Shown: piece after piece, positions 1 through 8,054 of the stretch
Layout: the number at the start of each line of letters is the position of its first letter
Position numbering within the stretch: position 1 is the first letter of the stretch
DNA from: Tenuibacillus multivorans
GTDB taxonomy: Bacteria > Bacillota > Bacilli > Bacillales > Alkalibacillaceae
Assembly (NCBI RefSeq): GCF_900103915.1
Contig: NZ_FNIG01000003.1
Span: forward strand, 350,893-414,892
Length of the DNA stretch: 64,000 nt
Direction: 5' to 3'
The notes under the pieces: model-generated
What the model saw: only the letters and a program-made list of their open reading frames with translations
Database searches by the model: none
Told to the model about the DNA's origin: nothing
Program-made: the position numbers and the translations under genes

Positions 1-821
1 TTGCTTTAGATTTAGATGGTACATTATTAAATGATGATAAAATCATTTCAAAACGTACACTACAAACGCTAAAAGCAGCAAAAGATCAAGGTCACATTGT
101 CGTCATCGCAACAGGTAGGCCATTTCGAGTGAGTAAACAATTTTATGAACAGCTTCAATTAGATACACCGATTGTGAATATGAATGGTGCTTATATTCAT
201 CATCCCAAAAACAAAAATTGGGACCATATGCATTCACCTCTTCCGAAAAACGTTGCTTTTGACATCATCGACACCTCTACATCAGTAGGTGTTCAAAATA
301 TCATGGCAGAAATTATGGATCATGTTTACATCAATGAAGAGAAAGAGCATATTTTTAACCATTTCTTACTTGATAGTGTTGAATATTCAGCAACAATCGG
401 TAACTTAAAAGAGACATTAACGGGAGACCCATCCTCATTATTGATTCATCCATACGATGACGGTGTTGATCAAATTCGACAAGCTCTTGATGAGAACCAT
501 GCATCAACTATTGATCATCGAAAATGGGGAGCGCCATTCCATGTAATTGAAATTATTCGTTCTGGTTTGCATAAAGCAATCGGTTTGCAAAAAATTGCAA
601 AAGAATATGATATTCCATCAAGCCGTATTATGGCATTTGGTGATGAAGATAACGATTTAGAAATGATTGACTATGCTGGTATTGGAGTCGCAATGGATAA
701 TGGTATCGATGAGCTAAAATCAATCGCGAACCAAGTGACATTGACCAATCACGACGATGGTGTTGCTCATTTGATTGAGGAATATTTAAGCATTCCAACT
801 CCAATATTAACTAAAGAATAA
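1..821 (+). CDS. Cof-type HAD-family phosphatase, 5' end outside window
   Basis: The reading frame is open from base 3. It opens with the HAD motif I DLDGTLL (nucleophile and acid/base Asp) and continues through ATGRPF (the motif II Thr region) to the C-terminal GDEDNDLEMI, the motif IV Mg-binding acidic cluster. This order, with a cap domain between, is that of the Cof/YitU/YwpJ group of cytosolic sugar-phosphate or nucleotide phosphatases. An internal GTG at 129 could start a shorter ORF, but it would remove motif I, so the true start lies upstream of the window. The exact substrate cannot be told from sequence. A strong terminator follows 36 bases after the stop. Family assignment is secure; the specific paralogue is not. 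Confidence 0.9.
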   Translation, partial: ALDLDGTLLNDDKIISKRTLQTLKAAKDQGHIVVIATGRPFRVSKQFYEQLQLDTPIVNMNGAYIHHPKNKNWDHMHSPLPKNVAFDIIDTSTSVGVQNIMAEIMDHVYINEEKEHIFNHFLLDSVEYSATIGNLKETLTGDPSSLLIHPYDDGVDQIRQALDENHASTIDHRKWGAPFHVIEIIRSGLHKAIGLQKIAKEYDIPSSRIMAFGDEDNDLEMIDYAGIGVAMDNGIDELKSIANQVTLTNHDDGVAHLIEEYLSIPTPILTKE

Positions 822-856
822 TTAATTATATTTTTCGTTTTTCTGCACAAAATATA

Positions 857-889
857 CCTGAACACGAACAAAACGTGTTCAGGTTTTTT
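857..889 (+). terminator. Rho-independent terminator after the HAD gene
   Basis: A perfect 10-bp stem (CCTGAACACG with CGTGTTCAGG) closes a 7-nt loop and is followed by six T residues. It ends the transcript of the HAD phosphatase. Confidence 0.9.
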
Positions 890-918
890 ATTTCCTTAGT
901 TGGTTAGGAGGCTCCGAC

Positions 919-1044
919 ATGAAAAAAGAACCAATAAAAGGAAAGAAAAGACAAGAAATCACAGCTGACACCCGAAAAGGTAAATTTACCGATAAAGCGC
1001 GCAAGAAAGCAGAAGCCGACCGTCATACACGAGGAGGATTCTAA
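919..1044 (+). CDS. Small basic protein of unknown function, 41 aa
   Basis: ATG at 919 follows an AGGAGG-like site (TTAGGAGGC). The product begins MKKEPIKGKKRQE and ends DRHTRGGF; it is rich in Lys and Arg and has no membrane segment. The stop is 2 nt before the TTG start of the next gene, whose ribosome-binding site lies inside the last codons here, so the two are probably co-translated. It could be a small spore or nucleic-acid-associated protein, but I do not recognise the family. Support comes from the good ribosome-binding site, tight spacing and shared terminator. Confidence 0.6.
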   Translation: MKKEPIKGKKRQEITADTRKGKFTDKARKKAEADRHTRGGF

Positions 1045-1046
1045 CA

Positions 1047-1259
1047 TTGGCAAATAATAAGAATAACAATATTCTTCAGCAAGCACGTCAAACCATGCAA
1101 AATTTAACTAACCGCAACCAAAATAAACAACAAGACGAAGAAACCGCTGATCGAGCTGTACAGCACGGAATTCAAGCCGCTTACGAACAGGGCTCTCCCG
1201 AAGAACAAGAGCAAGTGAGACAGCTTGAGCAAAGAATGAATCAGCAAAAAATGAAATAG
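1047..1259 (+). CDS. DUF3813-like small hydrophilic protein
   Basis: The start is TTG at 1047, 8 nt after GAGGAGGA. The 70-aa product is Gln/Glu rich, with pattern ILQQARQTMQNL near the N terminus and a helical ETADRAVQHGIQAAYEQGSP segment, then an EEQEQVRQLEQRM coiled tail. This resembles the DUF3813 proteins found beside HAD phosphatases in Bacillus, but the match is from memory of the family pattern. It has no signal peptide or membrane segment and the function is unknown. It is the second gene of a two-gene unit ended by a terminator at 1271. Confidence 0.65.
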   Translation: MANNKNNNILQQARQTMQNLTNRNQNKQQDEETADRAVQHGIQAAYEQGSPEEQEQVRQLEQRMNQQKMK

Positions 1260-1270
1260 TACCCTTTTTT

Positions 1271-1302
1271 GCGACACAGGTAAAACTGTGTCGCATTTTT
1301 TT
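1271..1302 (+). terminator. Rho-independent terminator
   Basis: The stem GCGACACAG/CTGTGTCGC (9 bp) with a 6-nt loop is followed by ATTTTTTT. It separates the small-gene pair from the phn operon. Confidence 0.9.
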
Positions 1303-1343
1303 GTAAAAATCATGTAAATGTATGTGATTTTTCGAAAATTATG

Positions 1344-1372
1344 TTGTACGAATCTGTGGTGTCATTTATAAT
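1344..1372 (+). promoter_or_regulatory. Sigma-A promoter of the phn operon
   Basis: TTGTAC (-35) and TATAAT (-10) are separated by 17 nt, 35 nt upstream of the phnD start. No clear PhoP direct repeats are visible. Confidence 0.7.
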
Positions 1373-1406
1373 AAAGTTGTTTTAATAATTCTAAGGGGGA
1401 ATAAAA

Positions 1407-2318
1407 TTGAAAAAACTTTTCATGCTAATGAATGTGGCTACATTAGCTGTTCTTGCAGCTTGTGGTTCTAGTGGAGATTCCGGTAACCCTGACACACTAG
1501 TTATGGGATTCGTACCATCTCAAGATAGTGATACAATTGCGGAAACAGCCGAACCTCTTGCTGAAAAACTTGGCGAAATTTTGGACAAAGAGGTAGACGC
1601 GCAAACGATGACAAGCTATAGTGCACTAGTTGAAGCACTTGGTAACGATACTGCACATATTGGCTTTATCCCTGCGTTCGGTTTCGTATTAGCCGATAGT
1701 CAATACGAAGTTGAACCGATTTTAAAATCTGAACGTAACGGTAGTGCGACTTATGTAGCTCAATACTTAGTACGTGCAGATTCACCGGTTGAGAGCCTAG
1801 AGGATTTAGGTGAACATGCTCAAGATATGATTTGGGCTTATGGTGATGCATCATCTACTTCTGGTTATCTTTTCCCAGCATCTCAGTTAATCAATATGTA
1901 TGACCTTGAAGGAACAACAGCTTTACAGGAAGATTTCTTCAAAGATACAGTAAGCTCAGGTGGTCACGATGCCTCTGCAGTTGCTGTATTACAAGAACAA
2001 GCTGATATTGCGACAACTTTCGATGATGTTCGCGATACAATGGTTGAAGATTATCCGAATATTATGGATGAGTTAAAAGTTATTGGTACAACTGATCCAA
2101 TTCCAAACGATACCATTACGGTACCAAGTTCATTAGATGATGAACTTGTACAAGAAATTAAAGAAGCGTTCCTAAGCTTTAACGATGATGAGGAAATGAT
2201 TCAGATTATGAATGAGGTTTACAATTGGGACGCAATTATCGAAGCAGAAAGATCTGACTTTGATGTTGTAAAAGAAACATATGAAAACTTAGAACTAGGA
2301 ACTGAAGTTTTGGAGTAA
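1407..2318 (+). CDS. phnD: PhnD-type ABC transporter substrate-binding lipoprotein
   Basis: This is an extracytoplasmic binding lipoprotein of the PhnD/SsuA-like family. It starts at TTG 1407 with an AAGGGGGA ribosome-binding site 6 nt upstream. The signal peptide ends in the lipobox LAAC (Cys19), followed by a Ser/Gly/Asp linker. The mature part has the family pattern VMGFVPSQDSD, then HIGFIPAFGF and DVRDTMVEDYP; length 303 aa is normal. It is the first gene of phnD-phnC-phnE-phnE. A strong hairpin after its stop probably makes it more abundant than the transporter core. The ligand could be phosphonate, phosphite or phosphate ester. No C-P lyase genes are in the window, so the substrate is open. 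Confidence 0.85.
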   Translation: MKKLFMLMNVATLAVLAACGSSGDSGNPDTLVMGFVPSQDSDTIAETAEPLAEKLGEILDKEVDAQTMTSYSALVEALGNDTAHIGFIPAFGFVLADSQYEVEPILKSERNGSATYVAQYLVRADSPVESLEDLGEHAQDMIWAYGDASSTSGYLFPASQLINMYDLEGTTALQEDFFKDTVSSGGHDASAVAVLQEQADIATTFDDVRDTMVEDYPNIMDELKVIGTTDPIPNDTITVPSSLDDELVQEIKEAFLSFNDDEEMIQIMNEVYNWDAIIEAERSDFDVVKETYENLELGTEVLE

Positions 2319-2348
2319 TCCTTACATTTAAATTTGAAACAGATTTTA

Positions 2349-2384
2349 AAATAGGGAGAGGACTATGACTCTCCCTATTTTTTA
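2349..2384 (+). terminator. Intra-operon terminator between phnD and phnC
   Basis: A perfect 12-bp stem (AAATAGGGAGAG with CTCTCCCTATTT) with an 8-nt loop and trailing T residues lies between the binding-protein gene and the ATPase gene. The gap has no obvious second promoter, so partial read-through is the likely way phnC and phnE are expressed at a lower level. Confidence 0.85.
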
Positions 2385-2399
2385 GAAAGGAAGTACACA

Positions 2400-3185
2400 A
2401 TGATTACATTTAAAGATCTTTCATTAGTTTATCCCAATGGTACACCAGGCTTAAAAGACGTCAATGTCACGGTTAATGAAGGTGAATTCGTTGTCATTGT
2501 TGGTTTATCAGGTGCAGGTAAATCTACTTTTATAAGAAGTATTAACCGAATGGTGAACCCAACAGAAGGTGAACTATATGTTGAAGATGAGAACATTTTA
2601 GACTTAAAAGGAAAAGACTTAAGAAAATTACGGACAAAGGTTGGCATGATTTTTCAAAACTATAATCTAGTAAATCGTTCTAGTGTTTTTAAAAATACGA
2701 TTAGTGGTCGATTAGGACATACAGGTACTCTAAAAAGTATATTCAACTTATTCTCAAAAGAAGATAAAGCAAGAGCTTATAATAACTTAAAACGTGTTAA
2801 TATCGAAGAATACATATACCAACGTGCTGACCAATTAAGTGGTGGACAGCAACAACGCGTTAGTATTGCCCGTGTTTTAACTCAAGACCCTAAATTAATT
2901 TTAGCTGACGAACCAGTTGCAAGCCTTGACCCACCAACATCCCATCAAGTTATGCAATATTTGAAAAAGATTAATACAGAGGATAATATTACGACGATTG
3001 TTAACCTCCATTTCATTGACATGGCAATGGAATATGCCGATCGAATTATCGGTATGCGTGATGGTGAGGTTGTTTTCGATGGTCCTGTGAGTGAAGTGTC
3101 TGAAAAAACATTTGAACAAATCTATAATCGTCCAATTCGTGAGGATGATTTAAGGGGAAGTGACACTGATGACGGAGAAGAATAA
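2400..3185 (+). CDS. phnC: PhnC-type ABC transporter ATP-binding protein
   Basis: A 261-aa cytoplasmic ATPase of the phosphonate-type importer. It has the Walker A motif GLSGAGKST (about residue 37), a Q-loop in MIFQNYNL, the signature LSGGQQQR, Walker B LILADEP and the switch His in VNLHFIDMA. The insertion after the Q-loop (SSVFKNTISGRLGHTGT) is typical of PhnC and separates it from general amino-acid importers. The start is ATG with GAAAGGAAG upstream. Its 3' end overlaps the first permease gene, which indicates translational coupling. Confidence 0.92.
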   Translation: MITFKDLSLVYPNGTPGLKDVNVTVNEGEFVVIVGLSGAGKSTFIRSINRMVNPTEGELYVEDENILDLKGKDLRKLRTKVGMIFQNYNLVNRSSVFKNTISGRLGHTGTLKSIFNLFSKEDKARAYNNLKRVNIEEYIYQRADQLSGGQQQRVSIARVLTQDPKLILADEPVASLDPPTSHQVMQYLKKINTEDNITTIVNLHFIDMAMEYADRIIGMRDGEVVFDGPVSEVSEKTFEQIYNRPIREDDLRGSDTDDGEE

Positions 3186-3987
3186 GAATCAAAAATCGAA
3201 GTCAAACGTGCATTCACTCTATCCACGGAAACTAAAACTTCAAATTACATGGATCTTTATCATCGTTCTATTATTCTATTTTTATAGTTTATACGAAACT
3301 GGAGCAGATTTTGTAACGTTAATAGTAGATTTTGACAAAATTATTAATGCACTATTTAACAAGATGCTCCCGCCCAATTGGGAATATATTAGTGTTGCCA
3401 TAGATCCATTAATTGAAACGATTCAAATTGCTGTCGTCGCAACAACATTTTCAGTTTTAATCTGTATTCCAGCAAGCTTAATGGCAGCAAACACCATTGT
3501 TAAAAACAAATTTATCTATCAAACAACGCGTACAATCCTAAATATATTACGTACGATTCCTGATATTTTATTAGCAACCATATTTGTTAGCTTATTTGGT
3601 ATTGGGATTATTTCAGGTATCTTAGCTCTAACTATTTTCTCATTAGGGCTATTAGCTAAATTATTAAGTGAAACGATTGAAACAATTGATCCTCGTCAAC
3701 TCGAGGCGATTCGAGCATCAGGTGGTAACATCATTCAAGTTATTTGGTATGGTGTTGTCCCACAAGTATTACCACAGTTTATTTCTTATGGTCTTTATGT
3801 ATTTGAACTAAATGTGCGTGCTTCATTAGTATTAGGTTTCGTTGGTGCAGGTGGTATTGGTACAATCATCGATACAGAATTAAACTTCTTAAGATACCAA
3901 AACGTTATGGCTATACTAATTGTTCTACTTGTTGCTGTGATCATCATTGAAACAATTAGTAACATGCTTAGAAGGAGAGTTGTATAA
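3169..3987 (+). CDS. phnE: PhnE-type ABC transporter permease, first copy
   Basis: Integral membrane permease with about six hydrophobic helices and the inner-membrane EAA-like loop ETIDPRQLEAIRASGGN, near which the ATPase docks. The ORF opens at GTG 3160, but the AAGGGGA site at 3152 is correctly spaced for ATG 3169, so I choose ATG; the gene then overlaps phnC by 17 nt. The end GAGGIGTIIDTELNF is characteristic of PhnE. It pairs with the downstream paralogue to form a heterodimeric channel, as in other two-permease phn systems. Confidence 0.88.
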   Translation: MTEKNKNQKSKSNVHSLYPRKLKLQITWIFIIVLLFYFYSLYETGADFVTLIVDFDKIINALFNKMLPPNWEYISVAIDPLIETIQIAVVATTFSVLICIPASLMAANTIVKNKFIYQTTRTILNILRTIPDILLATIFVSLFGIGIISGILALTIFSLGLLAKLLSETIETIDPRQLEAIRASGGNIIQVIWYGVVPQVLPQFISYGLYVFELNVRASLVLGFVGAGGIGTIIDTELNFLRYQNVMAILIVLLVAVIIIETISNMLRRRVV

Positions 3988-4784
3988 TGGGCAAATATTT
4001 ACCACCAAAGCCACATCAAACACAAAAACGTATACGAAACCTAATTATATATACGATACTAGCGATTATCTTTATCTGGGCCTTTAAAGGCGTTTGGGAC
4101 CGCGCTGATTGGTCTGTTTTTAATAATTTAGCTGAAAAATTCCAACGAGTTATACCTAGTTTGTTTAGCCCTGATTGGAATCAATTGGATAAAGTTTGGG
4201 AAAAAATTGTTGAGACTGTGTTTATAGCTTATGCAGGTACATTAATCGCGGCTATATTAGCGGTACCATTTGGTTTTTGGGCTGCAAAAAATATGGTTAA
4301 ATCACCGATCTGGAATACGTTAGGTAAATGGTTTCTGATTTTAGACCGTACCTTCCCCGAATTAATATTAGCGATTTTCTTTGTTATTACTGTTGGGCCA
4401 GGAGCATTTGCCGGAGTATTAACGATTGGTTTAACTGCATTTGGTATGTTAGGTAAGTTATATGCCGAAGTTATTGAAAGTATCGATATGAAAGTGGTTG
4501 AAGCAATGGAAGCTAATGGTGCGAATAAAATGCAAATTCTATTTTACGCCATTTTTCCACAGGTTTTACCTGAATTCCTTTCATTCGCCTTATACCGATT
4601 TGAGATCGACATTCGTGCCTCAACAATCTTAGGTCTAGTTGGTGCCGGTGGTATCGGTACATTAATCGTCCTGTCTGCGGCTAACCGAAATTGGGAGCAG
4701 TTAGGCTTGATCTTACTCGGTATCATTGTTGTCGTATCAGTTATCGACTTTGCATCTACTAAAATTAGAAAACGTTTAGTATAA
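3987..4784 (+). CDS. phnE: PhnE-type ABC transporter permease, second copy
   Basis: Second permease of the importer, overlapping the first by one base (TAATG). It has an N-terminal membrane anchor (IIYTILAIIFIWAF), a core with the loop ESIDMKVVEAMEANGANK, and the PhnE signature DIRASTILGLVGAGGIGT. The 265-aa length is normal. Its similarity to the preceding gene shows an old tandem duplication. A terminator lies directly after the stop. Confidence 0.88.
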   Translation: MGKYLPPKPHQTQKRIRNLIIYTILAIIFIWAFKGVWDRADWSVFNNLAEKFQRVIPSLFSPDWNQLDKVWEKIVETVFIAYAGTLIAAILAVPFGFWAAKNMVKSPIWNTLGKWFLILDRTFPELILAIFFVITVGPGAFAGVLTIGLTAFGMLGKLYAEVIESIDMKVVEAMEANGANKMQILFYAIFPQVLPEFLSFALYRFEIDIRASTILGLVGAGGIGTLIVLSAANRNWEQLGLILLGIIVVVSVIDFASTKIRKRLV

Positions 4785-4787
4785 GTT

Positions 4788-4816
4788 AAAGAGTTGCTTT
4801 TAGGGCAACTCTTTTT
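4788..4816 (+). terminator. Terminator of the phn operon
   Basis: Stem AAAGAGTTGC/GCAACTCTTT around a 7-nt loop, running into a T tract. Confidence 0.9.
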
Positions 4817-4882
4817 CTCATATTTACAAGTTTATATTTTACATATATTATTGTATAACAACATAAGAAAGGGTGACTTACC

Positions 4883-5731
4883 TTGTTTGTATTACTAAAT
4901 AATAAATTCATTGATCGTCAAGATAGCCTCATTGATATTGAGGATCGTGGTAACCAATTTGGTGATGGTGTCTATGAGGTTTTTCGCATTTATGATGGCG
5001 AATATTTTCTATTAGACGATCATTTAAAAAGGCTGGAATTCAGCTTAAAAGAGACACAGATCGATTACAATCTTAATCAAAGTAAGCTAAAAGATCAATT
5101 ATTAACATTAGCTCAAAAAAATGACGTTGTCGATGGTGGCATTTATCTTCAAATTTCACGTGGATCAGCCGCTCGTAATCACCCGTTTCCAGAACAGACA
5201 ACACCAACGGTTTTAGCTTATCCTATTCCCGTCACGCAGCCGAAAGAGCAACAGCAAAACGGGATTCAAGCTACATTATATCAAGATATTCGCTGGTTGC
5301 GATGTGATATTAAGAGCTTAAACTTATTAGGTAATGTCATGGCTAAACAACACGCACTGGATTACGGTGTGAATGAAGCCATTTTTTATCGGGATAAAGA
5401 TCATGTGACAGAAGGTAGCTCATGTAATGTCTTTATCGTTCGAGACGGTGTGATCCAAACACATCCTGCTAATAACTATATCTTAAATGGAATCACACGA
5501 CTATATATTCAGTACTTAGCTAAGCAATTGGATATTCCTATTAAGGAGGAAGTCTTCTCAGTTGATGAATTAAAACAGGCTGATGAAGTGTTTATTTCTT
5601 CTACCACATCTGAAGTTATTTCGGTAATTGATATTGATGGCCAAACGATAGGCGATGGTCAACCAGGACCGGTTGCTCAGCAATTATTGGATGCTTTTTT
5701 CGATCATAAAGATATTCAACAATTACCTTGA
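4883..5731 (+). CDS. dat: D-amino-acid (D-alanine) aminotransferase
   Basis: Class IV PLP-dependent transaminase that interconverts D-alanine and D-glutamate, supplying cell-wall D-amino acids. The PLP Lys is in WLRCDIKSLNLLG (about residue 145). RGSAARNHPFP matches the carboxylate-trap signature (RG..R.H.FP) that separates D-amino-acid transaminases from branched-chain and 4-amino-4-deoxychorismate relatives. TEGSSCNVFIV and ISSTTSEVISV bind the cofactor phosphate. The 282-aa length is normal. The start is TTG 4883, spaced from GAAAGGGTGA. It appears monocistronic. Confidence 0.93.
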   Translation: MFVLLNNKFIDRQDSLIDIEDRGNQFGDGVYEVFRIYDGEYFLLDDHLKRLEFSLKETQIDYNLNQSKLKDQLLTLAQKNDVVDGGIYLQISRGSAARNHPFPEQTTPTVLAYPIPVTQPKEQQQNGIQATLYQDIRWLRCDIKSLNLLGNVMAKQHALDYGVNEAIFYRDKDHVTEGSSCNVFIVRDGVIQTHPANNYILNGITRLYIQYLAKQLDIPIKEEVFSVDELKQADEVFISSTTSEVISVIDIDGQTIGDGQPGPVAQQLLDAFFDHKDIQQLP

Positions 5732-5815
5732 TGAATTGATCGATTTCAACACAATTCTTTTTTACAAACCTATTTCATGCTAATATAAAGTAGAGAATAT
5801 TAGGGAGGGATATAA

Positions 5816-6079
5816 ATGGGCGTCATTGCAGAAGCTACTCCTAACCCCAATGCGATGAAATTCACTGTCGATCACGTCATTTTTGAAGGCGACGACAGCA
5901 TATCCGTTATGCAAGGTGAAACGAGTGAACATGAAATTTTAAACGAATTAATGAATCTTGAAGGTGTCGATAATGTTTTTGGTTATCACAACTTCATAAC
6001 CGTGAACAAAACGTTTGATGCAGATTGGGATCAATTAATCCCAAAGGTTGAAACAGTGTTTGAAAATCACGGTTACTAA
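5816..6079 (+). CDS. Nfu/NifU N-terminal-domain protein
   Basis: An 87-aa cytosolic protein consisting only of the Nfu_N domain, with the pattern EATPNPNAMKFTVD at the N terminus and LMNLEGVDNVFGYHNFITV in the middle. In larger Nfu proteins this domain sits before the CxxC Fe-S scaffold. Here the scaffold and its cysteines are absent, so direct cluster carriage is unlikely. Such stand-alone domains are common in Bacillaceae; the role is unproven. The start follows AGGGAGGG. A bidirectional terminator separates it from the convergent lipoprotein gene. Confidence 0.8.
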   Translation: MGVIAEATPNPNAMKFTVDHVIFEGDDSISVMQGETSEHEILNELMNLEGVDNVFGYHNFITVNKTFDADWDQLIPKVETVFENHGY

Positions 6080-6081
6080 TG

Positions 6082-6126
6082 AAAATAAGGCATCTCACCA
6101 TTAAGTGGCGAGATGCCTTATTTTTT
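6082..6126. terminator. Bidirectional terminator between convergent genes
   Basis: The long stem AAAATAAGGCATCTC/GAGATGCCTTATTTT carries an inner CCA/TGG pairing with one mismatch. A or T runs flank both sides, so it can stop both the Nfu_N gene and the convergent lipoprotein gene. Confidence 0.88.
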
Positions 6127-6985
6127 ACTCATTAAAATTTTCTAACGTTACGGGATAATGATTAGCTTGTTTTCCTTCTTTTGCGTCATAATTGTAAAGA
6201 ATTAACGATAACACACCGTATTCTGGTAATTGATCTTTTTCAATATTGACATCAATTTCAAACGATCCCCAGGATGGTGCCCCCTCTGTTTGTACCTTTT
6301 GTTCCTCAATAAACATATGGTGGCCATCTTCTACTGTATAGTGGAATACACCTTCAAATACTTTAGCCTCACCTGTAATCGTATACTGGCCATTTTCACC
6401 TTCTACTTGAACATTACGGAAGGTTTCACTGCTTTGTTTTTCTGGTACTTCAATCGTTGTCTCATTCACAAATGGTTTCGTTTGAATCCCTTGTTTATTA
6501 ATTTCTCGAGGTAAAAGTTCAACCGTCACATTATATTCCTTTGCGTCAACCTGTGTACCGTTGGATGTATAATCCCATGCCTGTTCCCAAGTTAAAGAGC
6601 TATTTGGTTCAATCGTTTCATAATTTATCGCTTGTGTGAACATCATACCTTCTGAGAACTTATAAACGACCTCATCTGTCTCAGGGTCGGTAACCGTAAT
6701 CTCGTATTTTTGACCTGAACTAAAAGAAACCTCGACATCTTCTTCACTATTATTGGTTAACTCCATTTTAAATAGAGCTTGATTCTCTTCTAACACAATA
6801 TCAGTTGTGAATTTAAGTTGATCAATCATGGCTTGAAGATCATCTCCATTAGACGATTCACCATTCATATTTCCTTCCTCCTCAGTAGGTTCTTGTTCCT
6901 CTTGAGAAGCTTCTGCGGAATCATTAGATGTTCCACACGCCGCTAGAATTATCAGTGTTGATAATAAGAGTATGATTTTTTTCAA
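6125..6985 (-). CDS. Lipoprotein with BsuPI and Gmad2 domains
   Basis: Secreted lipoprotein. The ORF opens at ATG 7003, but AAGGGGG lies inside that extension and is spaced for TTG 6985, giving a typical signal peptide ending LAAC (Cys17). An acidic Glu/Ser/Asn linker follows. Next is a BsuPI (intracellular proteinase inhibitor-like) beta domain (ALFKMELTNNSEEDVEVSFS through VTVELLPREINKQG). The last ~100 residues match the Gmad2 immunoglobulin-like domain (NVQVEGENGQYTITGEAKVF, then SWGSFEIDVNI). Gmad2 occurs in spore-germination lipoproteins. The combination suggests an extracellular binding or inhibitory role, not catalysis. Confidence 0.8.
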   Translation of the reverse strand: MKKIILLLSTLIILAACGTSNDSAEASQEEQEPTEEEGNMNGESSNGDDLQAMIDQLKFTTDIVLEENQALFKMELTNNSEEDVEVSFSSGQKYEITVTDPETDEVVYKFSEGMMFTQAINYETIEPNSSLTWEQAWDYTSNGTQVDAKEYNVTVELLPREINKQGIQTKPFVNETTIEVPEKQSSETFRNVQVEGENGQYTITGEAKVFEGVFHYTVEDGHHMFIEEQKVQTEGAPSWGSFEIDVNIEKDQLPEYGVLSLILYNYDAKEGKQANHYPVTLENFNE

Positions 6986-7053
6986 CAATGATGCCCCCTT
7001 CATTTGTTTGTAAAATTAGCTTTAACTATATAGTCGTTTAATATTTTTTAAGG

Positions 7054-7908
7054 TTACAACTTCTCATCATCTTTTCTAAAGAAACCAAAAATACCGGTTG
7101 TCTGTACGATATTTGCAAACGCATTTGGATCAACTTCTTTAATAATTTGCTGCAAATCATACAATTCATAACGGGTGATGACGATCATTAACATTTCTCG
7201 CGCTTCATTCGAGAAAACTCCTTTTGCGGGCACACTCGTAATACCACGGACCATGGTCGAATGTATCGCCTTCGTCAAGGCATCGCCTTTTGATGTGATA
7301 ATCATCGCTGTCAGCTTTTCATGGCGCGTATGAATAGCATCAATGACACGTGTCGTTACATATAACGTCACTAAAGTATATAACGCCTTTTCTGGTTCGT
7401 ATAACCAACCTGCAAGGAAGATAATGAGACTATTTAGGATTAAAAAATAAATGCCAATCGGGCGATCCTTTAGACGTGATAACACCATCGCGATGATGTC
7501 CATCCCGCCAGTCGATGCCCCCCATTTCAAGGTGATTCCAACACCTATACCCGCTAAAATTCCACCAAATACCGCGTTTAGCAAAATATCATCTGCTAAA
7601 TTCATAAGTGGAATCGTCTCTAAGAAAAAGGTTGTAACCGCAACTGAAATGGCACTATATACTGTGAACCCTTTACCAACTTTAAGCCACCCAAGAATAG
7701 CCACGGGGATATTTAACAAGAACAATAGAATACCCGTACTTAAATCTATATTTAAAAAATCCTGAAAAATACTCGACATCATTTGGGCAACACCGGTAAA
7801 CCCACTTGCATAAACATTCGCTTCAATTAAGAAAAAATTTAACGCAAGTGCATTAAAGATTGCTCCAATGATGACGATGATGAATCGTTTTACCTCAAAT
7901 ATAAACAT
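7054..7908 (-). CDS. YitT-family membrane protein (DUF161 + DUF2179)
   Basis: A 284-aa protein with five or six hydrophobic helices in the first ~190 residues and the Gly-rich family motif GGILAGIGVGITLKWGASTG. A soluble C-terminal DUF2179 domain (LTAMIITSKGDALTKAIH to EVDPNAFANIVQT) has a ferredoxin-like fold. The family is widespread in Bacillaceae with no firmly assigned transport substrate. A GGGGG site lies 11 nt before the ATG. The gene is divergent from the DegV gene. A paralogue lies at 51830-52684. Confidence 0.88.
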   Translation of the reverse strand: MFIFEVKRFIIVIIGAIFNALALNFFLIEANVYASGFTGVAQMMSSIFQDFLNIDLSTGILLFLLNIPVAILGWLKVGKGFTVYSAISVAVTTFFLETIPLMNLADDILLNAVFGGILAGIGVGITLKWGASTGGMDIIAMVLSRLKDRPIGIYFLILNSLIIFLAGWLYEPEKALYTLVTLYVTTRVIDAIHTRHEKLTAMIITSKGDALTKAIHSTMVRGITSVPAKGVFSNEAREMLMIVITRYELYDLQQIIKEVDPNAFANIVQTTGIFGFFRKDDEKL

Positions 7909-8054
7909 AGCGACAGCGACCCCCTGAAGATTTCATTGACGTTTTAGCTTGAGACAGATAAACTAATATAAAGAAAATACTTAATATTGACAAAAATAAC
8001 CTAAATGATTCCTACATATATCATACTATATTTTTTAATAATAGGAGGAAATCC

